A stretch of DNA of 64,000 bases from Gavia stellata (GCF_030936135.1 NC_082611.1:8509001-8573000); one strand, 5' to 3'; shown: positions 23,593 to 35,546, counted from the first letter of the stretch. Numbers and translations: made by a program. The notes: a model not told the origin generated them from the sequence alone.

Positions 23593-23610
23593 GCAGCACT
23601 TTGTAGCAAA

Positions 23611-24103
23611 GTACCATTTTGGAACGAGCAGTTGTCATTCCATTAAAATGCCTATGTCCTGTGCCTGACTGTTCATTGGGGATGGCTGTGTTCAGAGAAG
23701 GGGTAACCGTCACCTCTGCTACTGTATTTATAGCGCGGTATCACATGCCATTTTGGGCTTAATATTTGAAACAATGCCTCTTTGTTTGCAGGAAGTCCTG
23801 TCATAAATAATACACTGCCACAAGCATTTAAGCTCCATATTTGTAATAGTGTATCAGTAATTGGTTCTTCGTGATGTGCAATTTTTCATCAACGGCACTG
23901 TTAAAATACTGTTTTTGCAACTCATTGGTTTCCTTCCTCTGCCGAAGTAACCAAATAGCAATTCAAACTCAGCTAACCCACAAAAACATTTCAGGGATGA
24001 CAGTATCTGGAAACTCTCAGAGCTCCCTTTATCATGCAGCCAAATAGTCTAGCGGACCTTTAAAGAATCCTACAAAAAATAACGATCTACAAGTGGTTAG
24101 TCG
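23611..24103. other. Intergenic tract after TECPR1
   Basis: AT-rich sequence between the presumed TECPR1 poly(A) site and a short palindrome. I see no coding potential or repeat. Confidence 0.5.
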
Positions 24104-24129
24104 TCATTCACTGTGAATGATGAACCACA

Positions 24130-24290
24130 TACCACAGCAGCACAGAATTTAGGCTGGAAGGGACCGCAGGAAGTCACCTAGTCCAACGCCCTGTAGGGCT
24201 GATACGATCAGGTTGCTCCAAGCCACGTCCAGTCAATCTCGGAACACCTCTAAGGATGGAGGTTCCACAACCACCCGCTGACGCTGGTTT
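24130..24290 (-). mobile_element. CR1 LINE fragment (3' end)
   Basis: Contains GGCTGGAAGGGACC, a diverged ATCTAGTCCAAC box, AGGTTGCTCCAAGCC and AGGATGGAGGTTCCACAACC, all in CR1 order read in reverse complement. About 160 bp; directly abuts the CpG island on its right. Confidence 0.85.
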
Positions 24291-25135
24291 TTGAGGCCAC
24301 CACTGCTGCAGCGCGGGGCAGAGGCCCTAAGCCCTCTCGGCAGCCCACACCTAGGCAGCAGCGTCCTGCCCCGGGGCAGAGGTCCCTGCAGCGACACGGC
24401 GCCAGGTATCCCGCCTGCAGCGCCTTCACACGGGCTCGAGGCCGTCCTCAGAGAGCTGCTGAGCCTCTCCAGGTCCTGCGGCTATGTCCCGGCCCGAGGG
24501 CCCCGTGCGTCCGTCCCTCCCTCCTCAGACGCCGGACTCTCCCAGCAGTAGGTGCCGCCGAAGGCGGCAAAAGCAGCGCCCGAGGCCGCTGTGGGAGCCG
24601 CAGCGGCGAACGCCGGCCCGGAGCCCCGCCCGGCCAGGCGCTCACCCCGCTCTCCCCCAGGAGCGGCACCGCCCCCCGGCTCCTCTCGCGAGAGGAGGAG
24701 CCCGCCCAAACGCCTCACGGCCGCGGGCCCTCAGCGCCGCCGCTCGCTCCCCGCTCCCTCACAGCGAAGCGGGGCCGCACCAAAGCGCCCGCCGTTCCGG
24801 GCGACGCTCCCCCCGCCGCGCCCCTTCCCGGGTACCTCCTCTCGCCGCCGCGGCTCGCTCACTCCGCTGGCGAACGCCGTCGCCACAGCAGCCCCGCAGC
24901 CAGGGGAGACCCCCTGCGACTCGCGGGCCAGACCCCGCCACGCCCCTTCTGGCGGGACGCGGGCGGCACGAGCTGCCCGCAGCCGCTCGCCAGACTCCGA
25001 GGGACCCCCGGGCCCGCGCCCGGGGCGGGATCATCTCCTCGGCCTCCGGGGATTGCCGGCAGGGCACACAGCAGAAGCTGCTACCCTCACCTGCCCCGCT
25101 GCGCCCCGGGAGCCCGAGCAGGGGACAGTGTGAGT
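24290..25135. promoter_or_regulatory. CpG island without an assigned gene
   Basis: About 850 bp of very GC-rich, CpG-dense DNA in an otherwise AT-rich region, with GC-box sequences (for example GGGGCGGGA at 25022-25030). It lies between the 3' ends of two convergent genes, where no known promoter is expected. A good splice donor on the - strand (GGCAG|GTGAGG, exon end at 25091) would fit a transcript running antisense toward TECPR1. The long Pro/Arg frames here are by-products of high GC and are not called as genes. Confidence 0.6.
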
Positions 25136-26110
25136 TCACGTATCCGATTAATGCATTCTGACACCCAACTCCATTTAGTCCGGGCACAGACACTGACCTA
25201 TTCCATGAGCCACGACCAAGTGGCTCCCATACCTCCCGTACCCCCAACATGCTCCCGGAGCTGAAGGGAGGCTAAGTAGAACAACTGAAAGAAAAGGCCT
25301 TGGCAGTACTGATTTCTCCCTTCATAATCATACAGCATATAAACACATTCAGGGCTTTAACAATAAGGAGCAGCTGTTGAATGACAGAAGATACAGCACT
25401 GTTACGGCAAGTCAAATCTATAAGAGACTAGGTTAATACTTTTCATTAACACTTGAGTACTAGGAGGGCTAATCCCAACTATTTTAGTGTGAAAACAGTT
25501 TGGAAACTAAGAAAATCCCAAGTCAAGGCAGGATCCAAATAATTTCTCTCTCCAGTAAGGCAACCACACCTATCCAACTTCACATTGTTCTACATCATAT
25601 CTGTAGATCGCTACGGTGGAGAAAAATAATTCACGTCCCTTACCAGCCTGTCTGGGAAGCCTTACCTGCTAGTCCAAATGAAATTGTCACATTATCAGCC
25701 CTGCAGGAGCAAAATAAATAGCATGTTAGAACTACGCAGTGCAGCATAACCCTTCTGTGATGGATCCAATAAATCCCTCCTCAGCCACCGTTCCTCCTTG
25801 GACAGCCCTACTTTGCAGGGAGAAGGACCACACTGCATACTATTATCAATCCTACTGGCACATGAGATGCCGGATGCTGCCTTCCCAGAGCAACAGCCCT
25901 CCTGCCAGCACAGGACTTCGGGATGTGGGTGGGAAGAGCTGTAACACAGGGGCTCCACAGCAACACTGTTCCAGCTGAGGGCACCTCAGCTTGTTCTTCA
26001 GGTACGAGAATACGAGAGGAAATGAGAGTTCCTCAGTGACATAAAACTTTTTATAGTAAGATGGGGGGGGGAGGAAAAAAGGCTCATTTTCCTTTTTGAA
26101 GAGCTCCTGC
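25136..26110. other. Intergenic tract between the CpG island and BHLHA15
   Basis: No convincing coding frame or recognisable repeat. Holds a G9 run at 26063-26071. Confidence 0.5.
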
Positions 26111-26114
26111 TTCA

Positions 26115-27035
26115 TTTATTGTGTTTTATAATACCAGAAACTAGCACTAACCCAGAAAGAATCCTGATCACATTAACAGGCTTCATTAGCAAATAATTTG
26201 TAATTGCATAGATCATTATTTAACTTATGACTATACTAAAATATTTTTATCATAGTTTTGGCAAAAGTAAGTCCTTTGTCCCTTATTTATTATTTGTATT
26301 ACAATGGCACCCAGAGACCCACTAAAGAAAAACTCCATGAGGCTGGATGCTCTGGAAACATAGACCAGAAAGTGTCCTTACTCTAGAGAGCTTACAATCT
26401 AAGAAAGCTTTGTAGACATTTACATTAACAAGTACTTTAAAGTTTTTATGTTTTGCGAGGTTCAAAGTTATCAGAGCAGATCCAGACCACTCAAGATAAA
26501 TATTCAGATTTGGTGGCCAGTTTCTCATATGTGCCACTTCACTCATCAAGTTAGTCAAATGTTGTCATCAATTTTAACTTTCGCAGTAGCAGGATAAAAA
26601 CAGTCACTGAACAGTTGGTGAACAGTGCTACAGTCAAGACTCTCAACAAGCTCTAGTGAACTCAGGTGATGCAGGCCTTAAATGCTCAACTCTTCCAGGG
26701 AGGGTGATTTTCAGAAGTTACTACATCTTTACTTTCAAGTCAACTACAACGTTATAGGATAGGTTTCCAGACCCTGATGCACCACACAAATATATCCATT
26801 AAGCTTTGAAAAATTCTTATAATTTAAGGTAATTTTTTAATATGCCATATAAGCTATAGCCATGAGTGTTACCTGTTTGTCTTAAGAAAAAATAGAGGAC
26901 AGCTGGAGGCAAAAATAATCTCTTAAAACCTCTATGTACTGACATGTATTATCATGCAAGAAGAAGAAAAAAGAATTACAGTGGTAGCTAACTGTAGGTG
27001 TTTTGGCTGAAGCTGTGAATCTATGTGGAATATTT
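26115..27035 (-). other. BHLHA15: BHLHA15 3' untranslated region (approximate)
   Basis: Sequence after the BHLHA15 stop on the - strand. AATAAA hexamers on that strand lie at 26291-26286 and 26120-26115. The first 50 bp still encode a broken copy of the conserved MIST1 tail. The distal limit is inferred. Confidence 0.5.
26286..26291 (-). terminator. Polyadenylation signal AATAAA, BHLHA15 (candidate)
   Basis: Exact hexamer on the - strand about 750 bp after the BHLHA15 stop; a second lies at 26115-26120. Use is inferred. Confidence 0.4.
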
Positions 27036-27521
27036 TTATAGCTGTTCCTCATGATCATCATCCCCATGTTGCTGTTGATAATGCTGGTACAATTTGGACA
27101 TCCAGGCTTCCCCCACCCCTTCTGCTGCTGGAAAGTGTCCATTGGACATACTGAGTATAATGGAGGTCAAGGATTTAATGTAATTTTTGGCCAGTGTGAG
27201 AGTCTCTATTTTGGAAAGTTTATTTTCAGCTCTCACATGAGGGATCACCTCCCGCAAGGCCTGGAACGCATTGTTAAGCTTGTGCATTCTCTGCCTCTCC
27301 CGCTCGTTGCTTTCCAGTCTCCTCAAATGCCTGTCCTTATTGCTCCAAGGATGCTTGGCTCTGGTTGTAGTGATCTTGCTGCTCTCCTTGTTTCCCCCAT
27401 TCCTCCTTTCTTTGTGTCGCAAACAATTCACCAGTTCTTTTTTTCTCATTGCTGACTCCTCAGAAAATGCTTCTTTGTCAACAGTATGCCTTTGCTTCTT
27501 TCCTTTGGTTTTAGTCTTCAT
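27036..27521 (-). CDS. BHLHA15: BHLHA15 (MIST1), class A bHLH transcription factor
   Basis: One uninterrupted coding exon of 161 residues. In mammals this factor binds E-boxes as a homodimer and drives the mature secretory programme of pancreatic acinar, gastric chief, salivary and plasma cells. The start [10 protein letters not shown] matches the human start MKTKN. The frame is open for 25 more codons upstream, but a splice acceptor (TTTTTACAG, exon from 27558) lies inside that extension, so the upstream Met is rejected. A basic Lys/Arg-rich N-terminus leads to the bHLH (about 68-121): basic region [18 protein letters not shown], then a helix-loop-helix ending [12 protein letters not shown], nearly identical to human. 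[10 protein letters not shown] follows at 142-151. The protein is shorter than human (189): it stops at EEQL where human continues QRYSTQIHSF. Confidence 0.96.
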   Translation of the reverse strand: MKTKTKGKKQRHTVDKEAFSEESAMRKKELVNCLRHKERRNGGNKESSKITTTRAKHPWSNKDRHLRRLESNERERQRMHKLNNAFQALREVIPHVRAENKLSKIETLTLAKNYIKSLTSIILSMSNGHFPAAEGVGEAWMSKLYQHYQQQHGDDDHEEQL

Positions 27522-27558
27522 TGTTTGAGTAGACGTACTGGTATTAAGCATCAATGTG

Positions 27559-29769
27559 CTGTAAAAACATGACACCAGTATCTTTAACTGTTGCACAGTT
27601 TCATGCTGAACAAATGATCTGAGGCAAGTTTGTTTGTTTGATGTTTGTTTACTTGTTCACTACTGTCTCTCTAAATTTAGTGAGGTTCGTTTTAGAAGTT
27701 GCGAATGTTATTAGTCAAGATGACCTGTGCAGATGAACAAAGGAGGAAAATCCTTTTTTAGGAACAACAGATCCTCCTTCAGCTGGAAGGAAGAAGTTAC
27801 AGAGGGAGCAGAGGCCAAGTGAACGGAATAATTGAAACAAAAATGCAGTGAATCACCTACTGGTATCCTCACATATGGGAAGCCAAGTGAAAAACAGACA
27901 CCTCTCTACCTTCTTATAAGCAGGCCTCGAACCAGAGAGACTTCTCTCACACTGCACGTAAGAAAACCGTCTCCAAGCTGATCCAGTCTTCCTGCAGGAA
28001 GAGTGAACCACAACTCAAAAAAATATCAGAAGTACGATGGTCAATTCGGTTTGATAACACATTGCCTCTGTTTTTAGATCTCGCATGCTTCTGTTTTCTC
28101 CCAGCTCTAGTTACCACAAGTTATAAAAAACGATACACCGCCTTGTTGTACATATGCAGGCTTATGTGTGGGGTATTAGACAGAACCGTCAGGCTCTCAC
28201 TCAGAAAGTAATCTCTTCTTGAACTCCTGGTAATTGCTTTTTGTAGGAATAGGTTTCCACTGTATTTATGAGCAGTCCACTAGAGGGAAACACAACACGC
28301 TAACTCATACAGAGGCTCAGAAACTCCTAGCCAGCAACATGTTTTCACCCACAGCATCTCTGCATTCTGGGCTGGTCCCCACCACACACACACAAAAAAG
28401 CATTTCCCTCTTGCAACAACAATCAAATAATGGTGGGGCTTAATTGCAGTTTCTGCCCCAGTTCAACTGGAGCAGAGCAGTATTTATTCTCCAGGCTCTC
28501 CAAAAAGACACAGCAATGTTCCTTCCTCACATGTTAGCAAGGCAGATGACAGCATTGAAATTTTACCCTCCCGCAGGCTAGATTCTGTGCCAACACTACA
28601 TCTGAAGACAGCAGCCTCACAGCAACCCTGCCTTTAACACCAACAATCAATGTTACAGAGACACCGTTTCCAAAATACTTCCTTCCACTCTCTTCCGGTT
28701 CACGTAGTCATAGAAATGTTTGGTCTTAAAAAAAAAATTTTTATGCTGATGTTATTATGTACAAGCAGTTAGAGAGTTGGTGAACCAATAAAAAATAACC
28801 AAACTAGCCACAGGTGCTTGACTGTCCCAGTATAGGACATCAACCTTAGCTGGAGCAGGTGGTGAGCAGTTCCCGGGTGTGCTGTGGTAAATATCACTTC
28901 CTCTCTCATTTCTTTAGAGGCATCTTCAGCTGCTCGGCATTCACAGTGACTCAGTTCTCTGCCTGCAAGGGCATCCTGGCCATCCCCAGGGGCCTTAGCA
29001 CTAGTGAGGCAGTTTTGCCAGAAAGGACAGCAATTCACAAAGCAGTTTGGTTAGAGTAGCACCCAGGTGACAAATGCTGAAAGACAGCACCGAATAGCTT
29101 GTGTTGTGGGAGCCTAGAAGAAATGTTAGACACACAGGTATCTTAAGCAAGAAAACAGGACTAAAGCCAAGCACTGGGCTTGTTATGGGCTCTTAGTCTA
29201 ACTCACTTGGCAGAAAAGGCGTAACTGCAGGACAGAAAAGTAAAGGCAGGCACAAAGGAGACCAGTCAACTTCCCCCCCTCCAGTGCGAAGAGTGCTGTT
29301 GGGGAGAGCAGAGAAACAAGCAGCTGCTGTTTGAAAGGAAAACAGCCCGCAGGACTTGGTGAAGAGGAGGTTCGTGGAGGCAGCGTGCAGAGAAAGCTGG
29401 ACGAAAAGTCCAAGAAAAAGGAAGCGTCAGCAAACTGCCGGAGCGAAGTAGTCTGTCAGGCTAAGGGAAAGCAAATGGGATGATGTGGGTTAAGAGGATG
29501 CTCAGCTGGCCGAGGTTTGCTTTCAGACTGCTATACACTGCTGTAACCCCCTGAGAAACTACCTCGTGGAGCCATAGCCAGGCTGCCAGGCCCCCCAGGG
29601 AGGTGGCATAGGTGTGGAAGGAGAAAATGGAGATGGAGAGGGGATCAGGAGCAGGGGTGGTCTCTTGGTGGGCTGGTCAAGAGAAACCAAAGAGAGCGAG
29701 CAGCCAAATACCAGTTTTCCACCCTCTGCACCCGTCCATCAGGACTGGTGTCCCTCCTCCGTGACTTAC
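27559..29769 (-). other. Presumed BHLHA15 intron 1
   Basis: Bounded by a TTTTTACAG acceptor just upstream of the coding exon and a GTAAGT donor. No coding frame or recognised repeat inside. Confidence 0.45.
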
Positions 29770-30330
29770 CCCTGCCACCAGCTGTGGAGAAGGTGCCTAG
29801 GGCCCGAGGGGTGACATAGCCCAGACCTGTGGGAAGCCAGGAGCAGCAGGAGGGTCTGTGGGGGCAGCAGGGGCACTGCCTGTCCGCTGGGCTGGGCCAG
29901 GGTCCGTCAGCAGGAGCCTGTGAAGGAACCAGGACCTGCCTCACGCTGGGGAGAGCCCCAGGGACGAGGCGGGGAAGCGCTGCCAGGAGGCCCCCAGGCA
30001 GGCGCTGCTGCCGCGCCCGCGGCCCGGAGCTCTACCCGGAGCGGCAGCCCGGCCCCGACCCTGCCCGGCGGAGGCGGCCCTGCTGTCCGCCGCGCCGGCA
30101 GGTGGCTGCGCTGCCGCGCGCCCGCCGCGACACGTCGCTTTAGCGGCAGGGGCGGGCCCGGCCCGGCGCAGGCGGGTGTTCCGCGCCTCAGCTGCCGGCC
30201 CGCGAAGTAACCGTCCTCGTGGGGAAGGGGCACCCCCGTAACGCGGCTCGCGTGTACGGAGGCGAAACACCAGGCCCAGGCAGAGGAGTCACGCAGGGCC
30301 CCCAGCTATTGGCATTACCGGGGCGGGGAG
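29770..30330 (-). promoter_or_regulatory. BHLHA15: Probable BHLHA15 promoter and untranslated first exon (CpG island)
   Basis: A GC-rich, CpG-dense block sits about 2.4 kb upstream of the BHLHA15 coding exon. On the - strand it holds a CCAAT box (30312-30308), a GC box (GGGGCGGGG on + at 30320-30328) and, downstream, a strong splice donor GGCAGGG|GTAAGT with the exon end at 29770. This would splice to the acceptor at 27559, giving a noncoding exon 1 and a 2.2-kb intron, the layout known for mammalian Mist1. The start site is inferred. Confidence 0.55.
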
Positions 30331-31580
30331 CGGGGCAGCGCCTGGAGACAGCAGCCAGCACAAGGCTCCCGGGTTTTGGATGCTCACAGGGCTCCGAGTG
30401 ACAACAAAATGGGAGGGGGAGGCAGCACTCAGCCAGCACCGCAGCAGCCTGTGTATGGATGGAGGTGCTGCCGCCAGACTGATGGAAGCTAAGCCAGGCA
30501 GGTCAATGTCGCTACAGGAGGGGTCAGTCTAGCACTTACTTCAGCGGGTGGAGTGTCCTCAGGTGGGGGAGGAAAGAGTCTGTCTCAGCTCTGTTCTGCC
30601 GAGGGCTACGCCAGTTATCGTACCACCTGTGTGAAGAAAGGCCCACAGACAGAGCACCTCCATCCCTTGCAAGAAGGCGGCTATGATAGAGATTGCAAGT
30701 GCTCAAATTCTTTGATAAGGGTTCTGTATCATATGACCAATTTAGTGCCATGGGATCTTTCACATCTGTTCTCAGTAATGACCACTGTCTTGGTCAAATT
30801 TCAGCCCAGTAGTTACATTTTACCTAATGAAGTTAAATCATCTTGGTATCAGTTGCTTATTTCCAGGTCTCAACAGTTGCCAGGACTCAGAACAGCTGTG
30901 ATACGATGTGGGAGCTTCCACAACAGCCTCCGTTAACTACAGACATTGCTGAGATGTGTCATCACAACCTTAACAGTCAACAGGTTAAGAGGGGAAAAAA
31001 CCCCACACTCTCCTCCTGCATCACAGAGTGCCCAGACTGCAACAGTCTCCATCTCATGTGAAAGCAGCTACCAATACACACAAGTACTACATTTACCTGG
31101 TGATCTTAGGTCCATTCAGCATATGCACTTAGATTAAAAAAACAATAAAATAATCTTCTAGAAATAAATTCAATAAATACTGACAAAACATATCATTGAA
31201 CTGTTTCCTGAAGGGTACTTAAAAAATCTGAAATCTCCATTCTTCCTACAGATGCTTAATTCTAGGATTAAAAGCAATATTCAGTTTTTAGAATTACACT
31301 GGGGTTTTTTAAGTATTGTTTTTTTAAGTATTTTTAAGTATTGTTTCTCTACTGACTGCGTATACACATTACCTGAAGTTCACACAAGGGTGATATTAGA
31401 AGAAATCAAAGGTGATTACACTATTTAGTGTAGGCTCATCTGCTGGGACTGTAGCTTTGAGCTTTTGGTACTTTCTCAAACTCTGGACACTAACAAATAC
31501 ATCTTACAAGTAGATCTATACTATACTGTGGACCTGATCCATTGCTGGCATCTGTTTAAGAATGAACAAACATAGACAAA
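30331..31580. other. Intergenic tract between BHLHA15 promoter and LMTK2 3' end
   Basis: Falls from GC-rich to AT-rich. No recognisable gene or interspersed repeat; short TTTTTTAAGTATT-type tandem units near 31305-31342. Confidence 0.5.
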
Positions 31581-31604
31581 GAGATTATAAATATATAACT
31601 GTAT

Positions 31605-31610
31605 TTTATT
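31605..31610 (-). terminator. Polyadenylation signal AATAAA, LMTK2 (distal candidate)
   Basis: Exact hexamer on the - strand, the last one in the AT-rich tract before the intergenic region. Other AATAAA copies occur upstream, so shorter isoforms are possible. Confidence 0.4.
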
Positions 31611-34031
31611 TTTAATATTAAATATTTTTAAATTACAAGCAGTTTCTTGAATCACACTATGCATGATAATCAATATACAGTAGAAATTACAATTTAAAAA
31701 TGTACACAATTTAAAGACATTTTGACCTGAAATTTCATTAACTATGATATATTGCCATAAACCTCATACCTGTATTAAATTACAATAGGAAAACCTCATA
31801 CCTATGATTTTGTTACATAGTTTCTCATTTACAAATAGAATTAAACATTATATATACACACACATCAGTACCATTTATCATTTAAGTTACACCTACATCT
31901 GTGCAAGTTCAAACAATTTCATAAACAAGACTAAGTCATATTCAAGTTTCTGAAAAACAGGCTGCTGGTATTACAAATACTTATTTTCAATAAGTTTATA
32001 TGATGTTTGACTCTCCTCTAGATTTTCTCCAGTCTTGTACCAAAACCATTAACATACAAGGATATTTCTGTATGACTTAAAGCTGAAGTAATTTTGTACA
32101 CTCCATTCTTATTTAAGGCTATTTCTTATAAGGCTAATATACTTGGATTCCACCTTTCACCAACTCCAACAAAAATAGCCATGTCACTAACACCTGACAA
32201 CACCGACATTTTAGCATAGTGCTTAATTATAAAACAAAAAATCTTTCTACCAACCAGCCTCCTCATGAAAAAGATTGAGTACTACATAAAAATGTGCTAA
32301 AAATACTGATAAAAAGAATGAGGCTTAAATGGCTTTCATTAGTGCATCAATAAGGATATGAAAAAATGTTTAATCTGCTCATTTCCATGAAAATGGCAGT
32401 TTCCATAAATGCAGTTATACACACAACATATCTGCAGCTTGGGGATTTGGGAGAGTACAGGTGTTTCCATTAAAACTGGACACTTCTTGCTCTGTTGGCT
32501 TCTCACTACATATCCTCCTTTTTAAACACACTTCCTTAGGTGGGAAAAATCAGATCTTTTAAATAACTTCAGTAGCCAAATTGAGACAATGCCTTCAATA
32601 CTCAAATAATCAAGGTATTCTACTAGAGAAGGAATTAAAATGTAACCAGTCCTCATAATAAACCATTGAAAATAGATAAATGTACTTCTAAAACGGAAAC
32701 CATGCTTAAGTAGCTAGTGCAAGAAATTACATATAGTTTAATGAGTTGTAGCAAATCCCCTTATTATGATGTCACACGTTGGAATTACTGATTCGTCTTC
32801 ATTGTGCCACTGACTGCTAGGCAGGTATTTAAATATTGCTAGTAGTTGATCAGATTTTTAACTATAAATTTTTCAAAAAAAGACCTTTTATATTATTGCA
32901 ATCCAGCCTACTGGATTACTGAAATTAAAATTCATCGTTTAAGTGAGGTGAGTCAACTTTAAATATTTCTTTCTCTTCATTGTACAGCTGAAAAGGACAT
33001 TACCTTGCTTAATATCATACACATCCCAGCTCATTTTGGAAAAAATGGTCCTTTGGCAATTCATTAACAATGAGTCCATTTGGACAAAGGAGTAAACTTT
33101 CACTTCTTGTTTAAGATTTTCTTTAAACCCAGGTAAAGAATACAAATCTTAGATTTCCATCAAGCAAAGGAAATTCCTGATGTGCAAGATAAACATCTGA
33201 TTTTCCAGAATTATAAGAAACAAAATGCACAGCCAAATTATAACATTCTGGAGTATAAGCTTTTATTTAACCTTAGACTATATTTTAAATCAAATGATTC
33301 AAAATTAAGGTTGAACTCCAGGTCTGATACAGTAGATTTTTCACCACGCAAGGCAGGTAAGCCCACACATTCTTTGCAGACCATTGTGGAGTTTCATTCT
33401 TACTATGGTGAGAATTACAGAAGACGGATGAGATATGTTAATCTAGCTGTATATCAAGGAGTTTAATGTTGGAATTATGGAATTTCTAAGCAATAATTTG
33501 TGCACAAAGTCTATTACCCATATTTTAAAATATTGAGAGTAGCACACAGCTTCCTTAAACCCTCTACAGTGTATACTGTAAGCCCGTATTAAGAATTACT
33601 TGGCTTTGCCTCTTAAATCATGTTTTGGGAAAAGTCCGTGAAAAATTCAGTTCCTCACTTCATAATCAACAACAGTTGACTAACTCTGAACCTGAGTGCC
33701 TCATCAGAAAGAGTTCTCTCAACAATACATTGGCAACTTTAAATAACATTATAACTAAATCATTCCCTTTTGATTGGTATGGAAACCATTCTGGTTAAGG
33801 ACTAAATAATGCTGGAAAAAAGCAATTAACATAGTCCTGTAATTTTAAAATATACTTAAAAAATCAAAATGCATATAGAGGTATACAAAACCAAACTTTA
33901 CACATCTGAAAATATCTAGTCCTCCCATACTTCATGTAATGAAAATTCTCTGGTGACTGGATCTGAACGCAGAGCACTTGGACCACCATTATACTGAAGG
34001 CCTGCCAAAATAGCAACTATAATGCAAAGTA

Positions 34032-34061
34032 CTTTGTATTTTAGTACACTAAAATACAAAG
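34032..34061. repeat. Perfect 14-bp inverted repeat with 2-bp centre
   Basis: Arm CTTTGTATTTTAGT at 34032-34045 and its exact reverse complement at 34048-34061 flank AC. In LMTK2 mRNA it could fold into a hairpin of about 12-13 bp. Confidence 0.9.
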
Positions 34062-35546
34062 CCAGGTAAACCGTTCCTATTAGTGTTTCCTACAGATCTG
34101 CAGCTGCATAAGGCATTCCAAGAGGTCAGAGATTTGTTTCTCAACTGAACTCACTTTGGAGTAATAAGGATATTTTTTTTTTTTCCCAAGCAGTTTAAAG
34201 GATTAAACTAGCTAAATGCATGGTAGAGTATGAAGGTTAAAAAAGCCACATTGTATTCCCTTCCCTACAGACAGCTTCAGAGCAAACTTTACTGCATCTT
34301 TTGGTCAGTATGCATTTCAAGATGTACCATGGAGCCTTGCAGACATCTTAAAATAGGTCTGGCCTTATAAAGGGTACAAAATTGGGCATTAACCACTAAT
34401 CTAACTCTTAATTGCCATAACATCACTGAGAGGTAGATTTACCACAGGCCTCTGAATGGCAGCCCCAATCTGCAGTCAGAAGAGTGAGCTTCAAAATTCA
34501 CAGAACATACAACTGAAGGGCCAAGTGTGCCCAAATCCAGTCTATTGAAATTAGACTTTTTGTAAGATTCATAAATGTCACAGTTTTGTACAGCCAATTT
34601 TTCCTCTTCTCTCTTCAAGGCAGAAATTGTAATAAAAACTGGAAGGCCCTTAATTATGATATAGTCAGATGCTACTACAGTTTAAGCAGTCAGTAGGATC
34701 ATTTTCAAGAATTAAGAGACATTATCTCTTTCATCTAAAAATTCCAGAGTATATCATATATTCTTTTCCAGTTTCCTATAAAACATGAACACTAACAATC
34801 AATCTATAATCATTATCATTTAGAAATGGTACTGAATATAAGGTTTCAGCAAGTCTAACATAACACTCAGAAGTTATGTACGATTTACAGGTACCGTGCA
34901 TAGCAAAGGCTACAAAAAGGACAAATTAAACTGGATAACTGGGCCAATTCAACTTGTCTTATTTTCCTTGAAAGATTTAAGATTTTGATTCTGTACAACA
35001 TCAGGAAATAAAGGAAGAATAATCCATAGTGCAATTGTAATAAGCAAAGTAATATGTAGTGATATCTTTTTGAATAAATATGGCTCACTACTGATCAACT
35101 ATCATTCATACAGTTTCAGCAACACAGCCACCTGTTGCACAGGACAGTTATACACAATTCTACAACAGGTGTATTTTCAAATAAGTCATGAACTACATGG
35201 AAAAATATAAAAAGACTATTATACAACCTCATACATAAACCAGACTGTAGTGTAATTGCTTTACTTGTTTCTTAAGTTATCTGAAAAATACTTCAAGTAC
35301 TTGAAAACAGCGGCAGAATCATCTTTCAATGAAAAGCAAAATTGCACTGATTTAAAAATACATTACAAAGTTAAATACACATTCAAATTAATGTCCTGAT
35401 TTAACATTGCTTTCAGTGTTTACTTTCATTTCTTAGTACTTCTGATTACCTGTGTTACTCCAGGAGAATCCAGAGTTTAGATAAAGAAGTCTCAGACACA
35501 AAGTCTGTGTGTTTTATGTATGTAATCCAAGGAAGTTTTAATTCAT

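Larger units (their letters stand above)
21655..23610 (+). other. TECPR1: TECPR1 3' untranslated region
   Basis: AT-rich sequence after the stop, with no continuing frame. AATAAA signals occur at 23191-23196 and 23587-23592, so two cleavage sites (near 23.21 and 23.61 kb) are possible. The 3' limit is inferred. Confidence 0.6.
31590..35546 (-). other. LMTK2: LMTK2 3' untranslated region
   Basis: About 4 kb of AT-rich noncoding DNA after the stop, in keeping with the long 3' UTR of mammalian LMTK2. Holds a perfect 30-bp inverted repeat at 34032-34061. The limit is set by an AATAAA on the - strand at 31610-31605 and is inferred. Confidence 0.6.

Noticed and set aside
24484-25161. Long Pro/Arg/Ala-rich open frames of 163-225 codons on both strands in the CpG island
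   Set aside because: Frames are open on several strands and phases at once, as expected from high GC with few stop codons. No family motif or domain is recognisable.
27522-27596. 25-codon N-terminal extension of the BHLHA15 frame
   Set aside because: A clear splice acceptor ends at 27559 inside it, and the MKTK start matches the human start, so the extension is intron plus 5' UTR.
29829-30270. Several 96-109-codon frames in the second CpG island
   Set aside because: Low-complexity GC-rich frames on both strands; the block is better explained as promoter and untranslated exon.
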